Shown: piece after piece, positions 1 to 14,689 of the stretch
Layout of the letters: the number at the start of each line of letters is the position of its first letter
Numbering within the stretch: position 1 is the first letter of the stretch
From: Vanilla planifolia
Lineage: Eukaryota; Streptophyta; Magnoliopsida; Asparagales; Orchidaceae
DNA: 64,000 nt
Assembly: GCA_023846275.1 (NCBI GenBank)
Contig: JAIUJO010001305.1
Coordinates: forward strand, 124,001 to 188,000
Reading direction: 5' to 3'
Made by a program: the position numbers and the translations under genes
Notes under the pieces: model-generated
The model's database searches: none
Told to the model about the DNA's origin: nothing
What the model saw: only the letters and a program-made list of their open reading frames with translations

Positions 1-3000
1 TAGCATAAGAATAAGCGGTTACCTACGCTGGAGTGCAATTAAGTAATCTTAAAGAAAGAGTGATTTATTAGGAGTCACATAGTGAGTACATTGTAAATGG
101 CCAATGCTATTCCTTAGATTCTTATGATTTTTTCCATTAAGGGGTATTGTTACACCCCCATAGTAAGCTATTTCTTAGCTTTTTGTGATGTATTTCCTCA
201 GATGATGTAAGGTATGCCGTTTCTTTATAATGGCTTATTCAAAATTAGAAACCTTGGTAAGTTATTAAAAGTACTAATATTTTTCGATTTGCAAGGCTTG
301 ATATAATTATAAGCAAAGTATAAAATTTCAAATAAAATTTTAATATTTAAATGGTCAAGATGTAAGGGTAGCATTACAACATGTATATCTTTAGCCATGA
401 AATATTTTTGATTTGCTAAAGTTAAGTTCGAAGAGCCAATAATTTATTTATGACTTAAATCTTTTAAGTCATATCTCAATCGAAGTTCTTAGATAGCATA
501 TCCATTACAATTAAGTTCTACTAGTTATATACATGTTCAAGAAGAGGCTTTTGATGGACTTAAGAAAACATATCCAAATTTTTAACAGCCATAATTGTGA
601 TGTAGAGGACAAAACTTAGCTATCAAGAGTAAGTGTAGAAGGGCTAACAACCATGAGGAAGTTGAAGCCAAACTTTTTTTGTGAATTATATGATATATGA
701 TGAACCTTATTGTATGTAGGTTAATTCAGTGTCACATTTAGGATTAAAAATTGAGCACCTTAAAATGAACAAATGCTTTAATTCATTAGCTTTTTCAAAA
801 TAATTTGAGGAACTCATGAATGGAATCTTGAATAGGTAAGGGATGATTGTATTTTGACTGCCTATAACTTCATACTTGTTTGAACTAAAAATTATGACTT
901 GGTGAACTATGTCATAGATTTCATCATGGCAAAGTGATTTAATCACACTACATAAGAAAAGGAGGACCATGATCTATCATATATTCTATAATATGTTCGT
1001 AAGTATTTGCGCCTGGCTAATGCATAAGAGAGTGGAAAGATATGTTTTTTCCATTTTACTATTTTGAAAGACTTTTTTTTTATGTAAATTTTGTAATGAT
1101 AAACTCATTGATTAAAAAATGCTTTTAAATAAAAATGTAGAAAAATAGAAATTTAATTATTTTAAAATATTTTATATTTAACAAATACAATTTTGAAAAT
1201 TTCTTTCATATATTTCTTGAAATAAATATTATCATATAATACAATATAAGAACAACAATAAAAATGACTAAGGCTTTTTAAGCAGTTCTTCCTAACCTAT
1301 GCATACATGCTGCACGAGTCAACCCAATTAAGATTCCACTATAAAAACTACTCTCTTTCATATATGTTTTTTTGTAACAATTGCCATGCTTTGGTCAATG
1401 TAATTTTAATTATAAAAGCCAAGTATGCTAAGGCAAAAATTAAGTAATAATCAATCACAAAGTTTCACTACTAAATCCAAAGGCATATATGTCATTGTTT
1501 TATGGATTATGATGTTAGAATGTGAGTGCAAATATTATAAAGTTTGAAACAAACTAAAAGGTATAATTTTGAAATATTAATCAAAGATAATAATCGAAGG
1601 TGTTGCATTAGCATGATCTTTTAAAAAAATAAAAAAGAATAAGAAAATAGATAATTAATTGTAAAGAAGTCACTAGTAAGATTTGCAATCAAAGAGATTG
1701 TTGGAGTATGAAAGGAAAAAAGTTAGTCACAAACATTTCTCAAACATTGACAATGAAATTGGAATGAAATGGTTTGTGCTTTCTCCAACAAAAAACAATT
1801 CATTTACTAAGGTAAAATTATCTATTCTAAAACATCTATAGCTACTCTATTTACATTAGAATATTTTAGATTAAAATAAAATTTTGTTAGTGGCAAGAAA
1901 AGTCAAAGTGATAGACATTAACATTTCAAAGATATAAACAAACATAAACTGCTTTTTAGAATATTGATTATAGGAAAAAATAATGACCACTATTCGATCT
2001 CGGTAGAGAAAACAATAATCACTTCATTAGAATACTGAAGACCCATTTCTAATCTTGATGTGTGAGAGCATTGTTCATAAAGGCAGAGATTATCTTAGCA
2101 CCACAGTTGAGCTTTATGGATGGCTAGCTAGACAATCAGCACTATTCACCATCATGGAGAATATCTCAGTAATTTGAATAGGTTTTATGGATGGATGATA
2201 AGATGAAAATTATTGTCCAAGTTGACAACACTGATCACATCCACTTGATCAGGCTAGCTATATGAATAGTTAGATGAAATCTACTATTCACAAAAGCAAA
2301 TATTATCTTATCAATTCATCATTAAAACATGTGATCAAGAGGCATTGGTTTGCTACACTTAAGAATCACACAAGACTATTTTTTAGTCCTATATGAAAAG
2401 CTTGTATATGATGTTTCGCATTTATAATACTTTCTATCAACATATAAGTCAAGTAAAAGGGGTTGGTTTCTCCTTGGTGCTCTTGAGAGGTCATGACTCA
2501 AGTCACTTGTGCATTGTATACAAGTTCATCCTAACTCGATCCAATAACATGCCATATTATGAGTTAAACCTGACTTATTATGTCTAAAATGGTCAAAAAA
2601 TGGTTTTCTAAATTGATTTAACCCCAGCTACTAAGGGCCTAACTGGTACTTATGCTTGATTATACTCGATTCACCTAATCTCTCGTCCCAAGGCTCCTGA
2701 GTTCCATTTTTTAACACATTAGGCCACTTGGCACAATCTTTGGGCTTGTCATGTTTTGAGTTGTTGGGATGAGATCTTGCCTCTTTTCTAAAACAATCTT
2801 GTATATATTTGCAATTATTTAATTACTTTTAATACTTTTTTATTGCTATTAAAATAACAAAACATTTTTATAACAACAAAAATAATAATTTATGTGAATA
2901 AATGATGTTCTGAAACCTAGTTGTGCTAGATATGAACAAGTTGAAAGATAAACTAACAATCAAGTACATGTCTCAGACATTAAATCCTAATGGTTAGTTA

Positions 3001-6000
3001 CTCCACAAAAATTTTGGTCAATGATACCTTCATATGCCATGTAAGCTATAGCTAGAGCACGACCACCAATACTAGTTTGCATGGTTTGATTTTTTGATTT
3101 CTCCAAAAGAGATCTAGTCAAAACTCTCCAATTAGTTAATCAAATTAAAGAAACTAACACAATGAATTTGTTATTGTCAAATAAGTGGTACCATGACTAA
3201 TGATATAATAATATCTCTCATTCAATGATGGCAAAGCCAATGTCAAAATAGTGAGTTTAAAAGATATAATTAAAGCAAGCATACATATGCTCCTCCTACA
3301 ATCTTGCTTGCCCCTAAATATATAAAATTCATAAAATTATTGTACAAATTTGGGATGTTATGAATTTTTTTTATTTCATACATGTCTTTCCACCATTCTA
3401 CTATGCAACAAATGATAGAATAATAGTAAAATATTCAAACAAGGGTCTGCACAATGATAATATTTGTGCATAATTTTTCTTTACGAAACCAAGGCTACAA
3501 TTATATCAATACAAATTTATTATTACTCATTCTATCCATGATTAATTTAATAATACGGATGATTTTGAACTTTCTTCCTCTGTTTATTTATTTTTTGATA
3601 ATTCTTATAAAAACTCAACATGAAACAAGGTCATAAGATTAAAGATGCTTACATGGACTTCTCCCCCACTTAAGTTCAAAGAGGTAAATGGATATATAGA
3701 AGAACCATGGATATGCATCTCTATAAATTCTAAGAACTACACATGATTCCTTAATAGCAAACCACTTGTTATCAATTCTAATAATAAAGAGTAAAATAAT
3801 TAATTTATATAACTTAATTGCTACTTCACCACAACGATATGGACTAATAATTATATATATCTCTAAAAACATTCAAGAACATTCTAGTCTTTATCGAAGG
3901 AAATTATTTATTTAAGCCGAATTATTGAATGTTTTCATGAAGAAACACTAAGGGCATATTTAATTACAAAACTCGCTAGCTCACCCAAAAATTTGGCATG
4001 TGCTCCATTAATTTCTAACACAGATTATCACCTTTTGTAATCACTCAAAATGGTTAATCATACCTAAAAATAACATAATATTGGGAAGGGTTCAAATATA
4101 TTACTTTCTGTAAAAAGAATCTTATATTGTTGCAAGCAATACTACATTTCAAAATTCATCGAAAAGATGGAATAATTAAATAACTCTTACTCAAAATCCT
4201 TCTAATTTTTCAATAAATCTCATGGCTTTACACACCATTAGTTGTGTCCTTAATTTTCAACAAATCATCTAAGAGCTTTACATATATAAACATTATATAT
4301 CACACTAATCTCCAAGTTAAATTCTTTCCAATTCTATCTCTAGAACTTATAACTTACATATTCCAAAAAAGCATGTGTACTTTCTTTATATGACATCATT
4401 AGTTTGGCAAAGTCTACTTGACTTTTAAGGCACACAAATAGATTCATATTGCTTATGTCAACAAAAAAATAGTTAAAGTATAAGACCATCATTATCTTGT
4501 TATTCGTTATAGCAAATAAAAAATTTCTTACTCATGGCACTCTCATCCTCCAAATTCAACCTACACACAAAATTATTATCTATGCAATTTCTTAAATAGA
4601 TATTAAATAAATCTAAGTAAGCTACAAAGAAGATTACATCATTAATATTAAAAATAAGGACCACTCACATTTTGTATTTGGGCCACATGCAAACTAACAA
4701 GGCATGGCTTCTCTTCATAGGCCTTAATTGTGGAGAAACACCAATACAGCTACTCAAGTTTTAAATTTTTGAACAAAACTATCATGGGTTTACTAGTAGT
4801 ACTATGTGATTGGGCTGCTTTTAGAAATGCATTTTTTGGAAATGTTTCGTTAAGAATCTATTCTTATTTATCCTACTTAAAAATAAATGAATTTCTTAAT
4901 TAACAAATCTTATGAAACATGCCCATAACTATCATAATAACTACAAACAACTTTGGATTTAACAAAAAAAATCAAAAGTAAAATTAGCATTTTTTATTAA
5001 AACATAGTTATATGATGAAGCAAGTTTGTGGAAACATGAACTATAATAACTTCTATTAACATTTACATGTACATTTCAAATTTTCAATCTATATTATTTT
5101 AGTCAAATGAGATGTAAGATTAGAATTTGTATTCAAAAATTTATTGCCTCTATTCATTTCAATAATTGATGGAGCATGTATGGCACATATAAAAAGCAAT
5201 AAGCATAAGAAGCAAAAGCACATGAATATACAATAAAAAAACTTTTTTTTTCAAATCAATCAACTCCTTTTTTGTCAAGACTATTTTTTTACTTTTTTTT
5301 TCCAAAATTATATTTTTTCTTTAACAAATATTTTAACATTTCAAAGAATGAGTACATTAATTTCCCAATGCTAAAGATGTATGAAATTTATCAAATTTTT
5401 TTTGTATAATAGATAAATTTATAACATGTACAAGTTAATCACATTGAAGCTATTCATTTCTAACTTTCAGCTTATTATATGATCCAAGTGAAAGGTAAAC
5501 ATGATGCTCTTTTTCGTTATATTTCACTTTATGTCGAACGTAAATCCTAATCAATTTCTTATGCTTAATTATAAGTTCATCAACACCAACATTATAAGTA
5601 TCCTTATCAATGGGGAAAATTTTTCACACCTTTTGGTGAATAGCTTGTTTCAAAGGTGAATAGTAGTTCTTTCTTTTTCTTTCTCATTTCTTTTTTTCTT
5701 TTATTTCATATTTTCTTGTTGACATTAGTTAGAAACTCAAATAGTTTGTCATGTAAATTCCATAGTTCTTTCATAGTCTCAAAGCAAGTCCATAGATGAA
5801 AAATCTTTATTACAATTTTTTGAAGTAAAGTAAAAAAATAGAAAATTCATTCCTTTGGTATTTCTTTTCCATAAACTTCTAGATTATTCATTAGAATCAT
5901 TCGAGATAATAAAAGGATTTTCAAATAACAACCAAAAATCATCAATTAACTTTAAACATTAATGGATGCATTAAGTTAACATTATAATCAACATTTCACC

Positions 6001-6350
6001 ACACACATGAAATGAAAAAAGAGAAGATCTTCCCTTTTGGAATTTCCTCCCTTTATGTAACACATCATCGATACCACTTGACGTAATTTGTGCCTAATTA
6101 ATGCACAAGAGGGGGCGAATTCTGATGTTAAACATATTGCTATTTTCAATACTCTTTCTTAAGTGTAAAAGAAACACATTAGAAGTCAATTAAGAATTAT
6201 TTTGTTTTATCATATTTTTTAATAAATCTTTTATGATTGAAAAAAAATTTAATTTTTTTGTTAAATATGCTTTAAATTAATTATTATTTGAAAAAAAATA
6301 TCATAAATTACATAATAATGAAGAAAATAAAATTACAAAGGATATGAATT
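1..6350. other. AT-rich intergenic DNA without a recognisable gene
   Basis: No open reading frame here exceeds about 90 codons and none shows a family motif, exon-like composition or believable splice sites. Slightly less AT-rich patches occur near 1,980-2,320 and 2,460-2,730. The former carries GCTAGCTA followed after a variable gap by CTATTCAC twice (about 2,122 and 2,252), a local imperfect repeat. A short similar motif near 1,000 and 6,083 hints at the ends of a very old mobile element (see findings), but coding parts cannot be recognised. The satellite described next starts at about 6,350. Confidence 0.6.
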
Positions 6351-9300
6351 AAAAATAACCTTTATTTATTACTTATAATTTTTAACATTATGATTAATAC
6401 TAATTCAAAATGTAGTTCGATTGAGTAATAACAAACATCATTGGATTCATATCAACTAGCTCAATCCAATTAAATAGTCTTTTATTCATTTTTAAATGTT
6501 TAATTTTTAAGGGATTTAGAACACTTTACATGTTATTTTTATTTATACGTGAATTAATGATTGAGCATGTTGTGCTTCATTTACTTAACATGTTGGTGTG
6601 CAACATTCCAATATAATATATCTCATTTCTTCAAATTATTTTTATTGATTTTGTTTTATCAATACAAAACTCTAATTCATCTCTTAGGTGACTTTTACAT
6701 TGCATTGACTTAGTTATATGATATTGTTCGAATTTATCACATTCCAACTTTAGTACATAATAACATGATATTAAAGTAATATTTTTTATTTATGCTATTA
6801 TTTTGGTGTTTTGTACCAATTCAAATCACTTATGAATAATATAAAAAAAATATCGTTTGACATGTATAAAAGAGCTCTATCTAATTAAATATTTATTTTT
6901 TATGTTTTTGAATATTTTATTGATTAGGGATATAATACATTTTCTTTAATGTGATTTGATGACCAGAGATGTTACACTCAAACTCTTTAGTTTCTTGGTA
7001 TGCAACATTCCAACACAATTTATCTTTTCTCTTCTAAAGCTTTACATTTATTTTGTTATATTATTATGAAACTCTTAATTTCCTTTTAGGTAACCTTTGC
7101 ATTTCTTGGATATAATTGTATAACACTTCTTGAATTTATCTAATTTTAGCTTTAGTATACATTTATATAATGTTAAAATAATAATTTATTGTTATATATT
7201 TTTTTACTTTGCAATCCATAGTAATTGAAAATGACGTTTATTCGATATTAATTAAATGTTGTTAAGCTCATCTCAACGAGATTTTTTTAATTAAGTGTTA
7301 ATTATTTGTAATGTTAAAGTTATTTTCTACTGTTTTACCATCTTTTACAATATATTTTAATTCTTACATAACTTGATGACCGAGCATGTCGCACTCAATG
7401 TCCTTACTATCTAGCAAAAAAAATTTCTAATATAATTTATCTCATTTCATCAAATATTTTGCTTTGATTTGTTTATATTGCCATCGAGCTCTAGATCTCC
7501 TCTTATGTGATATTTACTTCATTTTTATTTGTTTGTATAATGTTGTCACTTTATCTCACCTTAACTATATTATATATTTAATTCACATTGAAATAAGCAT
7601 TTATTATTATTATTTCATATTATTTAATTTCATAATTCATAGTAATTATAAAAAGGTTTGATTGAGATGAAATAAGCATTTTTAGACTCATATTTTTTAC
7701 CCCTATTTATTTAGATATTCATTTTTATTTTTACTTTTTTGACAGTCTATTCTTTTTAATGTTTTGCATATTTTATGATACATTTCATACTGTATCTATT
7801 TTGATGAATGACTATGTAACACTCCATCTCCTTAGTTTCATTTAATACAATTTTGTAGCACAATTTAACTCATTTATTGAAAAGTTTTTTTCCTTACTTC
7901 ATTTATATCATTAAGAAACTCTATTTCTCCTTTAATTTAAACTTCACATTTCTTTGATTTTTTTGTTGTATATTGCTTAAATTAATCTCATCGCAATTTA
8001 ATATATATTTATTTAAAATTAAATTTATAACTTTTTTATTTATGCTTGATTACTTTCATAATTTTTAGTATTCGAAAACGATTATGGATCAACATGACAT
8101 AAATAATGTTAGACTTGTGCTATTAAGCTTTATCTAATTAATTAGCTATTTCTATATTACCCCATTAATTATTATTTTCATATACTTGAGTGTTACCCAC
8201 TATGGCCTTATGATCTTAGCATGCAAGTTAATCATAAAATTAATATCCTTTTTTCAAATTATTTTCTTCTATATAATTTTTTACTTTGTAAATAAATTTT
8301 TTTCACTTATTCTTTACAACACTTTCATTTAATTGTAATATATATTTTTATTTTATCTAATTTCTACTCTAACATATTTTTACTTTATGTTATAGTTGAA
8401 ATTGATTTTTATTAGTGCTTATTTGCCTTTATACTTCATAGTAATTTTAAATGCTATTGAATGAGATGGAATAAACACTATTAATCTCATCATGATGAGC
8501 TTTATCTAATTTTGTATTTTTTTTCATTTTTTAAAATAATTAAGTTTTATTGTTTGTTATGCATTATAAGACATTTCAATTTGTAGCAAAATTAGTGAAT
8601 TAGAATGTCACAATTGATGTCCATAGTATCTTGGAATGTATCATTTCCATTCAATTTGTATACTTTTTGTATATTTTTTTTTGGTTTTGTCATCTTACTA
8701 TGTAACTCAAATATATCTCATGTTATGTCTAAATAGCTTTGATTTGGTTATATTATATTATTTCATGTTATCATTTTTATGCATTAATATATAGTTTCTA
8801 AAAATTAAATAATTACTTATTATTTTTTATTTTCATTTAATTTTATGATTTGTAATAACTCTAAATAAGGTTCGATCAAAATGAAACAAAAATAATTGGA
8901 TTTTTATAGACATTCTCTCACAATTTAAATTACATTTCTATATTTTTTAAAAACATTTACTCAGCTTTTAGCACACTTTGGGATGCATTCTGATTCAAAC
9001 TTTATTTTATAATCAAGTATGTTACACTCAATCTCCTTAGTATCTTTAAGGACAATTTTGTTTATAATTTATTTTATTTATTCAAATTCTTTTCTTTGAT
9101 TATTTTATCATACCATTATGCTTTAATTCTACTATATTATATCTTTTACTTCAACTTGATTTAGTTGCATTACATTTCCTTAATTTTTCTCATTTCTAAA
9201 TAAATATATATTAAATTAGTATAAAAATAATAATTTATTACTAATTATACGTATTTACTTGTTTATTCATATTAGATCTAAACAATGATTGACTTTTATG

Positions 9301-12300
9301 AAATAAAAATCAATGGACTTATCTCATAGTGCTTTTATCTAATTAATGTTTTTATATTTTTAAATATTTTATTTTCTTGTTCTTTTGGAATTCTTTACAT
9401 GATATTTCAATTTACACCTCTTTTGTTGTTTTAGAATGGTTTACTCAATCTCTTGAATATCTTTGAACATGATTTTCTCATATGGTTTCTCATTTTACAC
9501 TTATATGACTTTTATTTGGTTATATGATATAGTTTCAATTTATGTAATTCATTTTAGGTTTTATATCAACTTAATCTTAAAATTAAAAATTTTTTAAATT
9601 GTTTTTTCAAAATTTTGCAATTTGTTAAAATTCTAAATGATGTCAAATTGTTATGAAGTAGATATGTTTTTTGTCATCATTATATGCTCTATCATTTTAA
9701 ATATTTATTTTATAAAAAATAAATATTTTATTTCCCAGTTTCGCAATCTTTATGAAACTTTTTTAATCATCCATGATTTCAAGGTCAATGACTTTACATC
9801 TAATCATGTAAGTGACTTCGAAGACAAAATTCTTACATAATTTGTTTCATTTTATTTAAATGTTTTCTTTTATTTTGGTTATATTATTTTGCAACTCTAA
9901 ATATTCTAATGTATGACAACATTGCTTTTATTGTGTTGTATTATATTACCTATATTTATCACATTTTAGATTTAAGAATTATTTAGTTTTTATTAAAATA
10001 ATAATTTATTATTATTTATGCATGCTATGTTTTGAAATTATTATTAATTCAAAATATGATCCAATTAAAATGAAATAAATATAATTTATGTCATCTTAAC
10101 ATGCTCGATAAAATTAAATATTATTTTTCAAGTTTCTAAATATTTTATTTTCTTTAATTTTACAACTTTTCATAAAACATTTCAAGTCATATTTAATATT
10201 ATATACAATGTACATAGTATCATGGATCATAACTGTCTAGCAAACTTTATCTCATTTGTTCATATAGTTTTCTTTTATTTTGTTACATTATGTTGCTTCA
10301 ATTCATTCCACATCAACTCTATTATATATTAAATTAATATTTCAATTATAATTTATAAATATTTATTTCAATTTTATTTCATAATTCATAATAACTCTAG
10401 ATGGCTTTTGGTTGAGAAAATATAAATGTTGTTATGCTCTTCCTAATGTGTTTGATAAAACTAAATAATTACTTTTGTAAAGTTAAATGTTTTAATTTTT
10501 TATTGTTTTAGGACACTTTATGAGAGATTTTTTTTTATATCAATTTGATGAACGATGTTGTCACATTTAATGTTCATTCTAGCAAAATTTCTCATTTTTT
10601 CAAATTTTTGTCTTTGATTTTGATGTACACCGTTGGAAAATTAATTCTTGTCTTATGTCATTTTTACATCACATTGAATTGGTTAAAGTATACCATTTTA
10701 ATTTATCTAATTTTTATCATAACATATAGTTATTTAATATTAAATAAATATTTTATTAACTTAAATGTTTATTCAGATTTGAAATTCATTGTATTTCAAT
10801 ACCAAGTGTAATTTATGCAAAGCAAATCTCATTGGTGTCGTCTTGTCCAACAATGTTCTAATAAATATTTATTTTTTATGTTGAAATGTTTTTCCTAGCT
10901 TTTGTGTTCTTTATGTGATATGATGATTTGTGGCATATTTGACCATTGTGCATGTTATACTACATTTTTTGGGGTTCTTGAAATACAATTTCATGTATAA
11001 TTTATCACATTTCCTTCAATGTTCTTATATAATTTATTGTTGTTTATGTTGATACGTTGGTAACTCATAATAGCTCCAAATGATGTCTGATTAAGATAAA
11101 ACAATCACTTGGCTCATGTTAGTGAGATCTATCATATAAAACTAACTTTTATAATTTAAATATTTTTAAAGATTTTTTCAATATATTACCATGAAACACC
11201 AAAACTCTACACCTTTTAACTTGCTCTTATTTTCAAAGAAAACCATTTCATATAGAATACTTCTCATTTCTTTAAATGATTTTCTTTGAATTGGTTATAT
11301 TAATATCAAACTTTTATTCTCCACTTGTATTATCCTTAAAATGTTTTATTTAGGCATATTTCATTGCTTAAAGTATTGTCATTTTAGCTTTATTATATAC
11401 TTACCTAATATTAAAAATTGTATTTCTAAATAAGGCTTGATTAAGAAGAAATAGATGTCATTAGACTTGCCTCAATAAACTCTATCTAATAAAATGATTA
11501 TTTTTGTATTTCTAAATATTCTATTTGGCTAAGGTTTTGGCATATGTTATGAGGCATTCTAATTGAAACCTAATTTGTTGAACAAGGATGTTGCTCTTAA
11601 TCTCCTTAGTATATTTGAATGCAACACTCATGTATGATTTATCTTATTTGTTAATGTTTCACATTGATTTTGTTGTAATATTATGAATGTTTAATTCTAT
11701 TCTAATGTGACATATCGTTCTCTTAGAGTTGATTTTTTTACTTTTACTCAAAGTATCTTATTTTTTGGTTTAATATATTTACTTAAAATAAATAAAAGTA
11801 AAATTTTATTTTGCATGCTGTTTTACTATGGTAGTTTGCATTAGTAACTAACAAGGTCTAATCAGTTGAAGCAAGCATCATAGGACATGTCATATTGTGC
11901 TCAAGCAAATTAAATGTACTTTCTAATATTCTTAAATTTTTTAATTTCTCAAGTTTTGACATGCTTAAAGAGACTTTTTGATTCATGCTTGATTTGATAT
12001 TAAGGAAGTTACACTTGATCACCTTATTATTTTTGAATGCAACTTTTTTATAAAATTAATTTAATTTCTTGAAATGTCTCACTTTAATTTGGCTATATTA
12101 TCACAAAGCTCTAATTCTCCTCTCCTACAAAATTTACTTCACTTCGAAGTTTTTACATTTTATTGTTTCAATTTTCAATAATCCCAATTTAATATATAAG
12201 TACTTAATATAAAAAAATTAATTTTATTATTTAAGAATATTGTTTTTACTAGCATTAACCCAAAACATGGTCCATTCTAGAGGAAAGAAATGTCATTAAA

Positions 12301-14660
12301 TTCATTTTGGTGAACTTTTTCTAATTAAATATTCATTTATTAAATATTTTTCCTTGAGTTTTAGCTTGGTTAAAGAGATACTTCAACTAGTAAATGGCAT
12401 GGAGATCAATGATCTCCCACTAAATACACTTATTATCTTGAATGAAACGATATATTTTGCCTTATTTCTTCAAAGTTTTTCATTGGTTTCGTTTTATTTA
12501 TATGAAACTCTTGTTATGCCATAAAATATTGTTTACATTACTTTGATTTTAATTTATTACAAAGCTTATGTTTGTTTAATTTCAACATAAGTATATATTT
12601 ACAAAAAGTTAAGATAAATAGATATTGTTATTTATCCTTATTTACTCAAATTTTTTATGATCTTCACAAATGAAGTTGGAACAAATCTAAACAAGCAAAA
12701 TTGCATTCATAGTAATGAGCTCATTCTAACGAAATATCAGACTTTCTTAAAATATCTTTTTTATAGTTTTGTCATGCTTAACAAGAGACTGTGACTAATT
12801 CAAAATTTGAGATTGAGAATGTTACACTAGCTCTTCAGAAACTTGTAGTGCAAATTTTTCAAAAACTTTATCTAATTTCTTAAACATTTTGCTTTTATTT
12901 AGTTATATAACAAAGTAACATTAAGTGTCATCTTGTGTGACCTTTTTATTGTTTTCATTTTCATATATTATATTGCTTAAGTTTATTTTACTTTTTCTTT
13001 AATATTTATTTAATTGGTATTAAATAAAAAACTTTTATGATTTACTTTTATTTTCTTATTGGTAATAATTCCAAACAAAGTCTAATTAAAAATATAAAAT
13101 GTTGTCACACACGTTTCAATGAGCTTTATCTATTTAGACATTTTTTTTATATTTTTAAATATAAATTTCTTTGGTTTTTATATGTTTTATAGGACATTTC
13201 AATTCATACCTAATTATATGACCAAGGATGTTAGACTCACTCTCTTTATTGTTTTGGAATTCAACTTTTTTTTATATAGATCTCATTTCTTAAGATGTTC
13301 CACCTTGATTTGCTTATGATATTATGTAACCCTAAATTTCCCCACACAATTCTTCACTTTTTTCGGTTAAATTTCAATGCTTTAATTTATCAAATATATT
13401 CTATAGCAAATTTTTACTTAATATTATATTAATTATTTTATATTATTTATATTTATTAATGTTCTAATTAATAGTCAATCAGAATAAGGTCTCATTAAAA
13501 TAAAACAAAGGTCATTGCACTCTTGTCATTGAGTTCAACCATCTTAAAAATTTATTTTTATGTTTTCCAATATGTTAATTTTTAGGGTTTGTCACACTTT
13601 ATTGGTCATTTTTATTTTGTACCTAATTTGAAGATCGATGATTGATGATGCAAGACTTGATCTACCTTGTATCTTAGTACACAACATTCTAGTAATTTTT
13701 ATCTCGTTTCTTAAAATTTTAGCTTTAATTTATTTATATTTTTATGTAATTGTAAATCTCCTCTCCCTTGACCTTAATATTACTTTTATTTTGTTATTTT
13801 ACTTTTCTTCGACCTATCTTCATTAAATTTTAATATCTATTACCTAATTATTAAAGCAATAATTTATTATAATTTATGTCAATTTACTTTAGTGATTTTT
13901 TATAGTTCCAATTGAGGTTCAATTTAAATGAAAGAATTTGCGTTGGATTCATCACAATGATTATAATGTAATTAAATATTAATTCTTATATTTTTAAAAA
14001 TTTAAATAATTTAATGATTAGGGATGTTATACAAAGTATTCTTAGCATCATAGAATCTAGCTTCCTCAAAGCTTTATCTCATTTTTTTAAAATATATTTT
14101 TTTATTTTATGACTATTTTTCTCTAAATATCATCACGTTTAACCTTTGAATATTTTTTCATTTGATATATTATATTTCTTAAATTTATCTCATTTTAGCT
14201 TCAACATATCCATCTTTAATATTATAGTAATAATTGTTTTTTCAAACGTGTATTAACATTTGTAATTCGTAGTAATTTTGATAATGGTTTGATCAAGCTC
14301 AAATAAACATCATATTTTCTTTTATATTTTGAATAGAGGTTCAATGCACTTTATCCATTATAATAATTTTTTAATATTTTTAGATATTTAATTTTTTATT
14401 GTTCTTGTACCATATATAAGACATTTTGAATTCGACCTAATTTAAAGATGGAGGATGTGACCCTCGATCTTCTTAATGTCTGGGAATGCAACTTTGCCAC
14501 ACAATTTCTAACATTTTTAAAAACTTTTTTTATTTTTTAGCACATTATACTTTTGTTTACTTATCTAATTTGTTAAATAAATAAGTGTTCCAAATAACAT
14601 TAAATAAGGACTAAACAAATATTTTTAGGCCTATCTGAATCCTTTATTCAAAATCACACA
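6350..14660 (+). repeat. ~0.4 kb diverged macrosatellite array, block 1 (forward)
   Basis: Successive copies of one landmark (a gatgTTACACTCAATCTCCTTAG-like stretch followed by a GGAATGCAACATTCC-like core) recur near 6,968, 7,386, 7,811, 8,190, 8,606, 9,018, 9,433, 9,785, 10,205, 10,550, 10,945, 11,200, 11,586, 12,006, 12,406, 12,818, 13,227, 13,645, 14,023 and 14,453, a mean spacing of about 0.4 kb. Other shared landmarks are GATTTGGTTATATTAC, CAATTTATCTCATTT, ATTATTATTTATG and AAATATTTTA in fixed order. Copies are strongly diverged and no higher-order pattern is evident, so the array is old or poorly homogenised. All ORFs inside it are chance. The family is not one I recognise. Orientation is defined by the TTACACTCAATCTCC strand. 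Confidence 0.9.
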
Positions 14661-14689
14661 TCCTTTATAATTATTGAAAATTAAAAAAG

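Noticed and set aside
707-970. 87-codon minus-strand ORF
   Set aside because: The translation shows no family motif and the composition equals its surroundings.
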